A DNA stretch of 6,551 bases, taken from contig QHVD01000345.1 of assembly GCA_003222235.1 (NCBI GenBank), positions 1 to 6,551 of the forward strand. Direction: 5' to 3'. Made by a program: the position numbers and the translations under genes. The notes under the pieces were generated by a model that was given only the letters and a program-made list of their open reading frames with translations, did not search any database and had not been told where the DNA came from. Within the stretch, counting starts at the first letter, position 1, and each line of letters opens with the position of its first letter. The stretch comes from Gemmatimonadota bacterium. Its GTDB lineage: Bacteria > Gemmatimonadota > Gemmatimonadetes > Gemmatimonadales > GWC2-71-9. Positions 1 through 6,054 of this stretch are shown here, piece after piece.

Positions 1-1
1 C

Positions 2-598
2 TTGGAGAAGGACTTCTCGCCGACTTTGGCGGGAGACCGCCTGGCGGAAGACCGTGCTCAGATCGTGCGCTGGCTCCGGGAGGTGCCCGAGCGGATTCGC
101 GCCGCCGCACCGCTGCCCGTGCGGCTCGCGCTCAAGTTGATGAACGCGCGGTTCGATGACGACTTTCAACTGGAGATGATCCAGGCAGCGCGGGGAGCCG
201 ATGCGCTCGTGTGCTTCAACCGCCTGTTCGACGAGCAACGCGGCGTCGCCTACGGGGGGTGGGACTTGAGCGACAGGAACCTGCGAGTGCTCGGGACCCC
301 GGGCTTGCGCCCGGGGTTAGTTGGCACCGGCAACATCTGCTCCGGTCGCATGATCATGGACTACGCGCGGCGCGGCTGCGAGAGCATCCAGCTCCATACG
401 TTCCTTCAGCTCCCGCTCTCCGAGTACCCCGCCACGCACGGCTCGCGCGCGCAGCGGGCCTTGCACGCGCTCGTGTTTCACCCCCAGGACGGGCTGGTGG
501 CGGTGCTGCTCGAGCTCGAGGCGCTGGGCCGGCTCGAGCGGCGGGGCGGGGAGCTGCATTTCCTCGATCTCGCTGCGGATGCGCATCGCTCGGGCTGA
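2..598 (+). CDS. Dihydroorotate-dehydrogenase-like FMN TIM-barrel protein, 5' partial
   Basis: The visible 198 residues look like the C-terminal half of a DHODH-family (class 1-type) flavin TIM barrel. Seen: a strand with an invariant-type lysine (VRLALKLM, K45 of the fragment), a strand ending in asparagine (DALVCFNR, N73), a GGW segment (85-87) where the family has the GGLSG loop, and GTGNI (108-112) where the family has the phosphate-binding GGI, followed by a helix and a strand (SIQLHTFLQL) like the usual AVQVGT end. A helical tail (about 140-190) follows. In this family FMN oxidises a dihydropyrimidine or related substrate. The N-terminal part, including the catalytic base, lies outside the window; the TTG at position 2 is only the window edge, not a chosen start. 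The 3' end overlaps the next gene by 20 bases, so the two are probably co-translated. The divergent loops and the enolase-type neighbour make a true pyrD role doubtful, so I give no symbol. Confidence 0.65.
   Translation: MEKDFSPTLAGDRLAEDRAQIVRWLREVPERIRAAAPLPVRLALKLMNARFDDDFQLEMIQAARGADALVCFNRLFDEQRGVAYGGWDLSDRNLRVLGTPGLRPGLVGTGNICSGRMIMDYARRGCESIQLHTFLQLPLSEYPATHGSRAQRALHALVFHPQDGLVAVLLELEALGRLERRGGELHFLDLAADAHRSG
296..317 (+). other. Strong GC hairpin inside the DHODH-like gene
   Basis: A perfect 9-base inverted repeat (ACCCCGGGC and GCCCGGGGT) with a four-base loop TTGC lies inside the coding region. It encodes TPGLRPGL (about residues 99-106 of the fragment), between the GGW loop and the GTGN loop. 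No T-tract follows, so it is not an intrinsic terminator. It may affect the mRNA or simply reflect Pro/Gly coding at high GC. Confidence 0.5.
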
Positions 599-1712
599 GC
601 TGTACGAGCTCACGCTCCCCTTCGTCGAGCCGTTCATCATCTCGGGCGGCCGCGTCGGCGCGCGCAACTCCATCATCGTCGTGCTGGACGACGGCGAAGG
701 CCACGTCGGCTACGGCGAGTCGCCGCCGTTCGAGCTGCCGTTCTACTCCGAGGAGACGCTGGCGAGCGCCCGCGACCTGATTCAGCGCGTCCTGGTCCCG
801 CGGATCCTGGGGCGGGAGTTCGACTCCCCCGAGGCCGTGGACGCCGCCCTGCGCGACGCCATCCGCGGCAATGCCTTCGCGCGCGCCGGGGTCGAGACCG
901 CCGCCTGGGATCTCGACGCGCACTGTCGCGGCGTCGGGCTCCCACAGCTCCTCGCCACGCGCCTCGAGGTCGAGCCGGCGGGCAGCGTTGCGTGCGGCGT
1001 GGCCCTCGGGATCCCCGAAGACCGGACGCCCGGCACACTCAGCCACCGCGTGTCCACGGCGCTCGAGCACGGGTATCGGCGCGTGAAGATCAAGGTGATG
1101 CCGGGTTGGGACGAGGTCGCCGTGCAAGCGGCGCGGCAGGGGATGGCGCACGCCGACGTCCCTCTCACGGTGGACGCCAACGGCGCCTACGCCTGGCCCG
1201 AGCATGAGCGCGCGCTCCGCGCCCTCGACGACGCCGGCCTGCTCTACATCGAGCAGCCCCTCGACCCGGACGAGCTCGTCGGTCACGTGCGGCTCGCCCA
1301 GACGCTGAAAACGCCGGTCTGTCTCGACGAGACGCTGCGCAGCGCGGCGCTGGCGCGGCAGGTGGTCGCGCTGGACGGTCCCAAGATCTGGAACATCAAG
1401 GTGCACCGCGTCGGTGGCCTGGCCGAAGTGTGCCGCATCTGCCGGATCGCCGCGGCATCCGGAATCAAGCTCTGGGCCGGGACCATGCCCGAGTCGGGGA
1501 TCGGCTCCCAGGCGGCGCTCGCGGTCGCGAGCTTGCCGCTGTGCAGCTATCCCTCGGATCTGGAGCCCAGTTCCCGCTGGTACGGTCGCAACGTCGACGT
1601 CATCAAGCTGACGATGAGTAAAGACGGCCACATGCCGGTGCCGGGCGTGTCGATCGCTCGACTGCTGGACGTGGGCCGGTTCAGGGCGGCGGCGAGCCCG
1701 GTTCGCGCTTGA
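579..1712 (+). CDS. Enolase-superfamily enzyme, o-succinylbenzoate synthase / N-acylamino-acid racemase-like
   Basis: At 377 residues this is the usual length for the OSBS/NSAR branch of the enolase superfamily. Residues 1-130 form the capping domain (PFVEPFIISGG near 14-24, GYGES near 44-48, RGNAFARAGVETAAWDLDA near 96-114). The barrel then shows the full catalytic set: K170-x-K172, metal ligands D199 (VDAN), E225 (YIEQP) and D250 (CLDET), and K274 (NIKVHRVGG) as the opposite base. GTMPESGIG (301-309) matches the family's GGMxExGIG loop with changes. Such enzymes use Mg2+ to abstract a proton alpha to a carboxylate, either dehydrating SHCHC in menaquinone synthesis (menC) or racemising N-acyl amino acids; sequence alone does not separate these. 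The C-terminus lacks the common GPGLG element. The ATG at 579 gives a family-typical N-terminus and overlaps the upstream gene by 20 bases with no clear Shine-Dalgarno, suggesting translational coupling. The enolase-fold assignment is firm; the substrate is unknown. Confidence 0.85.
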   Translation: MRIARAELYELTLPFVEPFIISGGRVGARNSIIVVLDDGEGHVGYGESPPFELPFYSEETLASARDLIQRVLVPRILGREFDSPEAVDAALRDAIRGNAFARAGVETAAWDLDAHCRGVGLPQLLATRLEVEPAGSVACGVALGIPEDRTPGTLSHRVSTALEHGYRRVKIKVMPGWDEVAVQAARQGMAHADVPLTVDANGAYAWPEHERALRALDDAGLLYIEQPLDPDELVGHVRLAQTLKTPVCLDETLRSAALARQVVALDGPKIWNIKVHRVGGLAEVCRICRIAAASGIKLWAGTMPESGIGSQAALAVASLPLCSYPSDLEPSSRWYGRNVDVIKLTMSKDGHMPVPGVSIARLLDVGRFRAAASPVRA

Positions 1713-1722
1713 CGGACGCCTG

Positions 1723-1758
1723 CTAGCCGTCTAGACGTCTAGACGGCTAGACGTCTAG
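1723..1758. repeat. 8-base CTAG tandem repeat containing a perfect 28-base palindrome
   Basis: The spacer holds four 8-base units and a half unit: CTAGCCGT, CTAGACGT, CTAGACGG, CTAGACGT, CTAG. The first 28 bases (1723-1750) equal their own reverse complement, because the variant unit 1 is the mirror of unit 3. Two perfect 12-base palindromes CTAGACGTCTAG also occur (1731-1742 and 1747-1758). The composition is far more AT-rich than the flanking genes, and CTAG is usually rare in bacterial DNA. The array begins 10 bases after the enolase-type stop codon and ends 13 bases before the next gene's ribosome binding site. Possible roles are a hairpin at the 3' end of the upstream mRNA, an operator for a symmetric DNA-binding protein, or a slippage-prone repeat. 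No run of T follows, so a classical intrinsic terminator is not supported. Confidence 0.9.
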
Positions 1759-1771
1759 CCTTTCAGCCCTC

Positions 1772-1776
1772 GGAGA
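1772..1776 (+). promoter_or_regulatory. Ribosome binding site for the VPS10/BNR protein gene
   Basis: GGAGA lies 7 bases before the ATG at 1784, a standard Shine-Dalgarno position. It supports that start, which also gives a proper signal peptide. Confidence 0.75.
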
Positions 1777-1783
1777 CTTTGCG

Positions 1784-4700
1784 ATGCTAGCCCTGCGTCG
1801 TTTCGTATCGCCCCTGTTGCTCGCCGCCGTCCCGCACATCGCCTCCAGCCAGCAGTACGACCCGGCTCTGTACGCCGCCCTCCGCTGGCGGCTGATCGGG
1901 CCGTTTCGCGGCGGCCGCACCGTGGCGGCCGCCGGGGTGCCGGGTCAACCGAGCGTGTTCTACATCGGCGTGAACGACGGCGGCGTCTGGAAGACGACCG
2001 ATTACGGGCGAACGTGGGTCCCCATCTTCGACGATCAGCCGACCGGCTCGATCGGCGCGCTCGCCGTCGCGCCGTCCGACCCGAAAGTCCTCTACGTCGG
2101 CAGCGGCGAGGGGCTGCAGCGCCCCGACCTCTCGGTGGGCGACGGCATGTACAGGTCGAGCGACGGCGGGAACACTTGGCGGCACTTGGGGCTCGCCGGC
2201 GGGCAACAGATTCCCGCCATCCTGGTCGATCCGCGCGACCCGAACCGCGTGTTCGTCGCTGTGCTCGGGCATCCGTACGGCCCGAACGAGGAGCGCGGCG
2301 TGTTCCGCTCGACCGACGGCGGGGCGACGTGGCAGAAGGTGCTCTACAAGGACGAGAGTGTCGGCGGCGTGGACGTCGTGTTCGACCCGGCGAATCCGCA
2401 GACGGTATTCGCCGTGCTGTGGGCCGCGCGTCAGGCGCCCTGGGAGATCGGCAGCTCGTGGACCCTGTCCGCCGGCAACGGCCTGTACAAGTCCACGGAC
2501 GGCGGCGCCACGTGGCGGGCCGTCACAACGGGCCTTCCCAGCGCTCAGGACGGGCTCGGCCGGATCGGTCTCGGCGTTTCGCCGAGTGAGCCCGCGCGGA
2601 TGTACGCGGTGGTGGGGGCGGCGAAGGGCGGGGGACTGTATCGGTCGGATGACGGCGGCGAGCGCTGGCGGCTCGTCAACGCCGACCCGCGCCTGTGGGG
2701 CCGCGACGGGGACTTCAACGAGGTGAAGGTGGACCCGAAGAACGCCGACGTCGTCTACGTCGCCAACGTGGTGACCTGGAAGTCCGCGGACGGCGGCAGG
2801 ACGTTCGTCGGCTGGCGCGGCGCCCCAGGCGGCGACGACTACCATCGGCTATGGATCAACCCCGACGACCCCAGGATCATCCTGCTCGCCGGCGACCAGG
2901 GCGCCGTGGTCACCGTGAACGGCGGTGAGACGTGGAGCTCCTGGTACAACCAGCCCACGGCGCAGTTCTATCACGTCAGCACCGACAACGGTTTCCCGTA
3001 CCGGGTGTACGGCGGCCAGCAGGAGAGCGGGTCGGCGGGCATTGCGAGTCGGGGCAACGACGGGCAGATCACGTTCCGCGAATGGCACCCGGTCGGCGCC
3101 GAGGAGTACGGCTACGTCGCGCCCGACCCGCTGCACCCGAACGTCGTCTACGGCGGCAAGGTGGCGCGCTTCGACTGGAGCACGGGCGAGGTGCAGGAGG
3201 TGTCACCCGAGCCCGTGCGGGCGGGGAAGTACCGCTGGGTCCGGACCATGCCGCTCCTGTTCTCGCCGCTGGACCCGCATGTCCTGTATCTCGGCGCGAA
3301 CGTGCTGTTCCGGACGGTGAACGGCGGCCGGAGCTGGCAGACGATCAGCCCCGATCTCACGCGCCCGACGTACGATGTGCCTGCGAACCTGGGGGCGTTC
3401 GCGCCGCTCGACCCCGAAGCGGGCAAGCACCGCGGGGTGATTTACACGATCGCGCCGTCGTTCCTGCGGCAGAACCTCATCTGGGCCGGCACCGACGACG
3501 GCCTGATCCACGTCACGCACGACGGCGGCAGGACCTGGCGCGACGTGACGCCGCCCGTGCTCACGCCCTGGAGCAAGGTCTCGCTGATGGAGGCCTCCCA
3601 CTTCGACACGCTCGAGGCATTTGCGGCGGTGAATCGCTTCCGGCTCGACGACCTGCACCCGCACATCCACCGCACCAGGGACGGCGGTAAGACGTGGACG
3701 GAAAGGGTCGAGGGGATCCCCGAGAACGAGGTGGTCAACGCCGTGCGCGAGGACCCCGCTCGACGCTCGCTCCTCTTCGCCGGGACGGAGCGGGGCGTCC
3801 ACGTGTCGTTCGACGACGGTGACCACTGGCAGTCGCTGCGCCTCAACCTCCCGGCGACCTCGGTCCGTGACCTCGTGGTGCACGACAGCGACCTGGTCGT
3901 CGCCACTCATGGACGCTCCTTCTGGATCCTCGACGACATCACCCCCCTGCGCCAGATCGCCGCGGCCGCTCGGGGCGGCGGCGTCTATCTGTACCGCCCG
4001 GCGGTCGCCGTGCGGGTGCGGTGGAACGAGAACACGGACACGCCCCTCCCGCCCGACGAGCCGGCGGGCAAGAACCCGCCCGACGGCGCCGTGCTCGACT
4101 ACTACTTGCCGCGCGCCGCGACGGGGGGGGGATCAGTGACGCTCGAGATCGTCGATCGCGCGGGGAAGCTGGTGCGCCGCTTCTCGAGCGCCGACGCCCC
4201 CGAGCCGGCGGACACGGACGCGAATATCCCGCTCTACTGGATCCGATCCCCCCAGACGCTCTCCACCGCCCCGGGGATGCACCGCTTCGTGTGGGACCTC
4301 CATTATCCGGCGCCGCCGGTGCTACGCCACGAGTACCCGATTTCCGCGATCTACCGGGACACGCCGCGCGAGCCACGCGGCCCATGGGTGATCCCGGGGC
4401 AATACACCATCCGCCTCGTCGTCGCTCGGGACACGACCACGCAGCTGCTCGCCGTCCGCATGGATCCGCGCCTGCACCTGCCGCCGGGCGTGCCGGAGCA
4501 ACAGCTCGCCCTGGCGCTGCGCCTGGTCGACGCGCTGCGCCGCGATTCCGCGGCCCTGGCCGAGGTGCGCTCCCTGCGCACCCGGCTCGGCAGCCTGCGG
4601 GACCGCGCCGGCCAGGGCCCGCTTGCGGCGGTCATCGACTCGCTCGACGCCCGGGCGGCCGCGCTCGAGGCGGGCCCGCCCGCTCGGGAGAATCTGAGCC

Positions 4701-4864
4701 GCCTGAACGGTGAGCTCGTGGGTCTGTACGGGCTCGTGGAAGGGGTGGATGCGGCGCCCACGACGCAGGTGGTGGCCGCGGTCGGCGAGCTCGAGCGGGC
4801 CCTCGCCACCCAGCTCGAGAGCTGGCGCGCGCTTCGGGAACGCGTTTTACAATTACAGCCATGA
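1784..4864 (+). CDS. Secreted VPS10/sortilin-type BNR (Asp-box) beta-propeller protein
   Basis: This is a 1026-residue exported protein. Residues 1-22 form a signal peptide (LRR, then the hydrophobic VSPLLLAAV, with likely cleavage after ASS, before QQ). Eleven Asp-box-like motifs of the S/T-x-D-x-G-x-T-W type lie near 71, 125, 176, 237, 288, 334, 377, 511, 578, 631 and 675, indicating one large or two linked beta-propellers over about 30-720. GTERGVHVSFDDG and VATHGRSFWILDD (about 668-718) are typical of the bacterial VPS10/glycosyl-hydrolase-like proteins that occur as multicopy paralogues in Gemmatimonadota and Acidobacteriota. Residues about 780-890 look like an Ig/FlgD-like beta domain (VTLEIVDRAGKLVRRF, then WVIPGQYTIRLVV), and 900-1026 is helical and charged. 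Family members are often annotated as glycosyl hydrolases, but I see no catalytic signature; ligand binding or a peptidase-associated extracytoplasmic role is equally likely. The stop overlaps the next start (ATGA). Confidence 0.85.
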   Translation: MLALRRFVSPLLLAAVPHIASSQQYDPALYAALRWRLIGPFRGGRTVAAAGVPGQPSVFYIGVNDGGVWKTTDYGRTWVPIFDDQPTGSIGALAVAPSDPKVLYVGSGEGLQRPDLSVGDGMYRSSDGGNTWRHLGLAGGQQIPAILVDPRDPNRVFVAVLGHPYGPNEERGVFRSTDGGATWQKVLYKDESVGGVDVVFDPANPQTVFAVLWAARQAPWEIGSSWTLSAGNGLYKSTDGGATWRAVTTGLPSAQDGLGRIGLGVSPSEPARMYAVVGAAKGGGLYRSDDGGERWRLVNADPRLWGRDGDFNEVKVDPKNADVVYVANVVTWKSADGGRTFVGWRGAPGGDDYHRLWINPDDPRIILLAGDQGAVVTVNGGETWSSWYNQPTAQFYHVSTDNGFPYRVYGGQQESGSAGIASRGNDGQITFREWHPVGAEEYGYVAPDPLHPNVVYGGKVARFDWSTGEVQEVSPEPVRAGKYRWVRTMPLLFSPLDPHVLYLGANVLFRTVNGGRSWQTISPDLTRPTYDVPANLGAFAPLDPEAGKHRGVIYTIAPSFLRQNLIWAGTDDGLIHVTHDGGRTWRDVTPPVLTPWSKVSLMEASHFDTLEAFAAVNRFRLDDLHPHIHRTRDGGKTWTERVEGIPENEVVNAVREDPARRSLLFAGTERGVHVSFDDGDHWQSLRLNLPATSVRDLVVHDSDLVVATHGRSFWILDDITPLRQIAAAARGGGVYLYRPAVAVRVRWNENTDTPLPPDEPAGKNPPDGAVLDYYLPRAATGGGSVTLEIVDRAGKLVRRFSSADAPEPADTDANIPLYWIRSPQTLSTAPGMHRFVWDLHYPAPPVLRHEYPISAIYRDTPREPRGPWVIPGQYTIRLVVARDTTTQLLAVRMDPRLHLPPGVPEQQLALALRLVDALRRDSAALAEVRSLRTRLGSLRDRAGQGPLAAVIDSLDARAAALEAGPPARENLSRLNGELVGLYGLVEGVDAAPTTQVVAAVGELERALATQLESWRALRERVLQLQP
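4123..4131 (+). repeat. G9 homopolymer in the VPS10/BNR gene
   Basis: Nine consecutive G bases encode Gly781-Gly783 at the junction between the propeller part and the Ig-like C-terminal domain. The reading frame is intact here. A one-base slip would remove the Ig-like and helical regions, so this is either a possible phase-variation site or a sequencing-error hotspot. Confidence 0.7.
4848..4853 (+). promoter_or_regulatory. Candidate -10 box immediately upstream of the DUF3788-like gene
   Basis: TACAAT lies in an AT-rich patch (roughly 4845-4856) within the last codons of the VPS10/BNR gene, ending 7 bases before the ATG at 4861. That spacing would put transcription initiation at or next to the start codon, giving a leaderless mRNA, and the small gene has no visible Shine-Dalgarno. 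No good -35 box is seen at 16-18 bases, so the call is weak; translational coupling through the ATGA overlap is the simpler alternative. Confidence 0.3.
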
Positions 4865-5331
4865 TCCCCCTCGACCACCAGCCGGCCGGCTACTGGGCGA
4901 CCAACCTGTACAAGGACCCTCGCAAGCGGCCCAAGGCCGAAGCCCCGCTGAAGGACCTGCCGCCGCGCGCGGCGCAACGCTTCAAGAAGGCACGCCTGGG
5001 TGTCCGCGGCCTACAGCACGTCACCGAGCAGGTGGTGTTCCTGGGCACGGCCTGGAAGTGGGTGTGGATGTACGAGGTAGGCGGGCGCAAGCTCGGCTAT
5101 CTGCATCCCATGGAGCGGAGCGTCAGCGCGACGTTCGTGTTGACCGAGGCGGAGGAGCGTGAGCTGGCGATGACGAACGGCCTGGCGAAAGAGCTGCGGG
5201 AGGCGATGCGTGCGGGTCCGGTGTCGGGCGGCGTGCGCTGGTGCTGGATGGAGCTGCCGGACCTCGGTGCGGCGGACGCGTTCGTCCACATCGTGCGGTT
5301 GAAGCATCATTTCCTGGCGCGGCCGGAATAG
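4861..5331 (+). CDS. DUF3788-like small protein
   Basis: This 156-residue protein has no signal peptide or membrane segment and is probably cytoplasmic. The order of features resembles the DUF3788 family: an aromatic strand (AWKWVWMYE, 64-72), a G-x-L-x-Y-L-x-P-type strand (KLGYLHP, 77-83), a strand SATFVLTEAEE (89-99), a helix (about 100-118), RWCWMEL (126-132) and a terminal IVRLKHHF (144-151). The family has no established biochemical role that I can name. The first 50 residues are basic and Pro-rich and may be an added N-terminal extension. The ATG overlaps the stop of the preceding gene (ATGA at 4861-4864), which normally means reinitiation and shared expression. A functional link to the exported propeller protein is not obvious, since the two would act in different compartments. 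The coding call is strong; the family assignment is moderate and made by pattern, not by search. Confidence 0.7.
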   Translation: MIPLDHQPAGYWATNLYKDPRKRPKAEAPLKDLPPRAAQRFKKARLGVRGLQHVTEQVVFLGTAWKWVWMYEVGGRKLGYLHPMERSVSATFVLTEAEERELAMTNGLAKELREAMRAGPVSGGVRWCWMELPDLGAADAFVHIVRLKHHFLARPE

Positions 5332-5341
5332 AGCGGTGCCC

Positions 5342-5371
5342 TTGTGCGCCGTTCACCGGCAGCGGTACATT
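5342..5371 (+). promoter_or_regulatory. Candidate sigma-70-type promoter for the act operon
   Basis: TTGTGC (5342-5347) and TACATT (5366-5371) are 18 bases apart, in the 97-base spacer before the pentahaem cytochrome gene. A second TACATT at 5405-5410, without a recognisable -35 box, lies 18 bases before the ATG. Between them, 5370-5384 can form a small hairpin (TTGCGG / CCGCAA with a CGC loop) in the predicted leader. The position fits the start of a new transcription unit, but the boxes are only partial consensus matches. Confidence 0.35.
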
Positions 5372-5428
5372 GCGGCGCCCGCAAGTCGTTCCACACACAA
5401 ACGATACATTCGCCATCGAGCGCTATTG

Positions 5429-6043
5429 ATGACGAAGGGGAGTGGTAGGGTCGCGGCCGGGATCGGCGTCGCTTTGGCAATCGCTTTTCCCGCTGCGGCG
5501 CAAACCGGTCAGCCCGCGTCAGCCAAGAACGCTCCCGTCATCAGCGACACGGGACACCTGAATGGTCCCCGCCAGCCGATCTTCTTCCGGCACGACGTCC
5601 ACGCCGGGCAGTACCGGATTCCGTGCCTCTACTGTCATGCGACGGTCACGGTCTCGAGTGAGCCCGGCATTCCCTCGGTGCAGACCTGCTTCGGGTGCCA
5701 TCAGCTCATCGGGGGCGGGAAGCGGCCGCTTGGCGGCGCCGCGAGCGCCGCCGTGGATTCCGCCGCCCGCGCCTCCGAAGCGGCCGAGGTCCGCAAGGTG
5801 CAGGGCGCGTGGATCGGCAAGAAGCCCCCGGAATGGGTCCGCGTGCACGCGGTCCCGGGCTTCGTGCACTTCCCACATATGCGCCACATCAAGGCCCTCG
5901 GCGCGGAGAGCTGCTCCACCTGTCACGGGGACGTGCAGGCGATGCCGCAGGTGTACCAGGTCTCGACGCTCCGGATGGGGTGGTGCGTCAACTGCCACGT
6001 GCAGCGCCAGGTGAGCCGCGACTGCACGCTGTGCCACTACTGA
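5429..6043 (+). CDS. actA: Pentahaem cytochrome c, alternative complex III subunit A (ActA-like)
   Basis: This 204-residue protein has an export signal or membrane anchor at residues 1-24 (basic start, hydrophobic VAAGIGVALAIAF, then PAAA before QTG). Five CxxCH haem c motifs start at C66, C87, C162, C186 and C199, the number known for ActA. Extra histidines in FFRHDVH (52-58) and VHFPHMRH (146-153) are good distal haem ligands. In ACIII, ActA carries electrons on the periplasmic side from the quinol-oxidising core towards the monohaem subunit or a terminal oxidase. The ATG at 5429 was chosen over an in-frame GTG at 5336 because only it puts the signal peptide at the N-terminus; no clear Shine-Dalgarno precedes it. 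The next gene, 11 bases downstream, encodes an ActB-like protein, which is the standard ACIII order. A related pentahaem cytochrome of another Fe-S oxidoreductase complex is the main alternative. Confidence 0.8.
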   Translation: MTKGSGRVAAGIGVALAIAFPAAAQTGQPASAKNAPVISDTGHLNGPRQPIFFRHDVHAGQYRIPCLYCHATVTVSSEPGIPSVQTCFGCHQLIGGGKRPLGGAASAAVDSAARASEAAEVRKVQGAWIGKKPPEWVRVHAVPGFVHFPHMRHIKALGAESCSTCHGDVQAMPQVYQVSTLRMGWCVNCHVQRQVSRDCTLCHY

Positions 6044-6049
6044 GAGGTG
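6044..6049 (+). promoter_or_regulatory. Ribosome binding site for actB
   Basis: GAGGTG sits 5 bases before the ATG at 6055, directly after the actA stop codon. It is the best Shine-Dalgarno in the window and fixes the actB start. Confidence 0.75.
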
Positions 6050-6054
6050 GGCCG

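Noticed and set aside
354..1631. A 425-residue open frame on the minus strand
   Set aside because: It is antisense to the DHODH-like and enolase-type genes, has an Arg/Ala/Gly-rich composition typical of mirror frames in high-GC DNA, and shows no recognisable domain.
1723..1758. The CTAG array as a CRISPR array or intrinsic terminator
   Set aside because: The units are 8 bases with no spacers, so it is not CRISPR. The palindrome is not GC-rich and is followed by CCTTTCAG, not a T-run, so a classical terminator is not supported.
1787..2845. A 352-residue open frame on the minus strand
   Set aside because: It mirrors the VPS10/BNR gene, whose eleven motifs and signal peptide establish the real frame; the antisense product has no family pattern.
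3203..3910. A 235-residue open frame on the minus strand
   Set aside because: Same reason: an antisense shadow of the propeller gene, without a ribosome binding site or family features.
1784..4864. Calling the Asp-box protein a sialidase
   Set aside because: Asp-boxes are shared by many propellers; I see no clear arginine triad or other sialidase catalytic set, and the overall pattern matches VPS10/BNR-like proteins.
5336..5428. GTG at 5336 as the start of the pentahaem cytochrome
   Set aside because: It would add 31 polar and basic residues ahead of the signal peptide and block normal export; the ATG at 5429 gives a proper signal.
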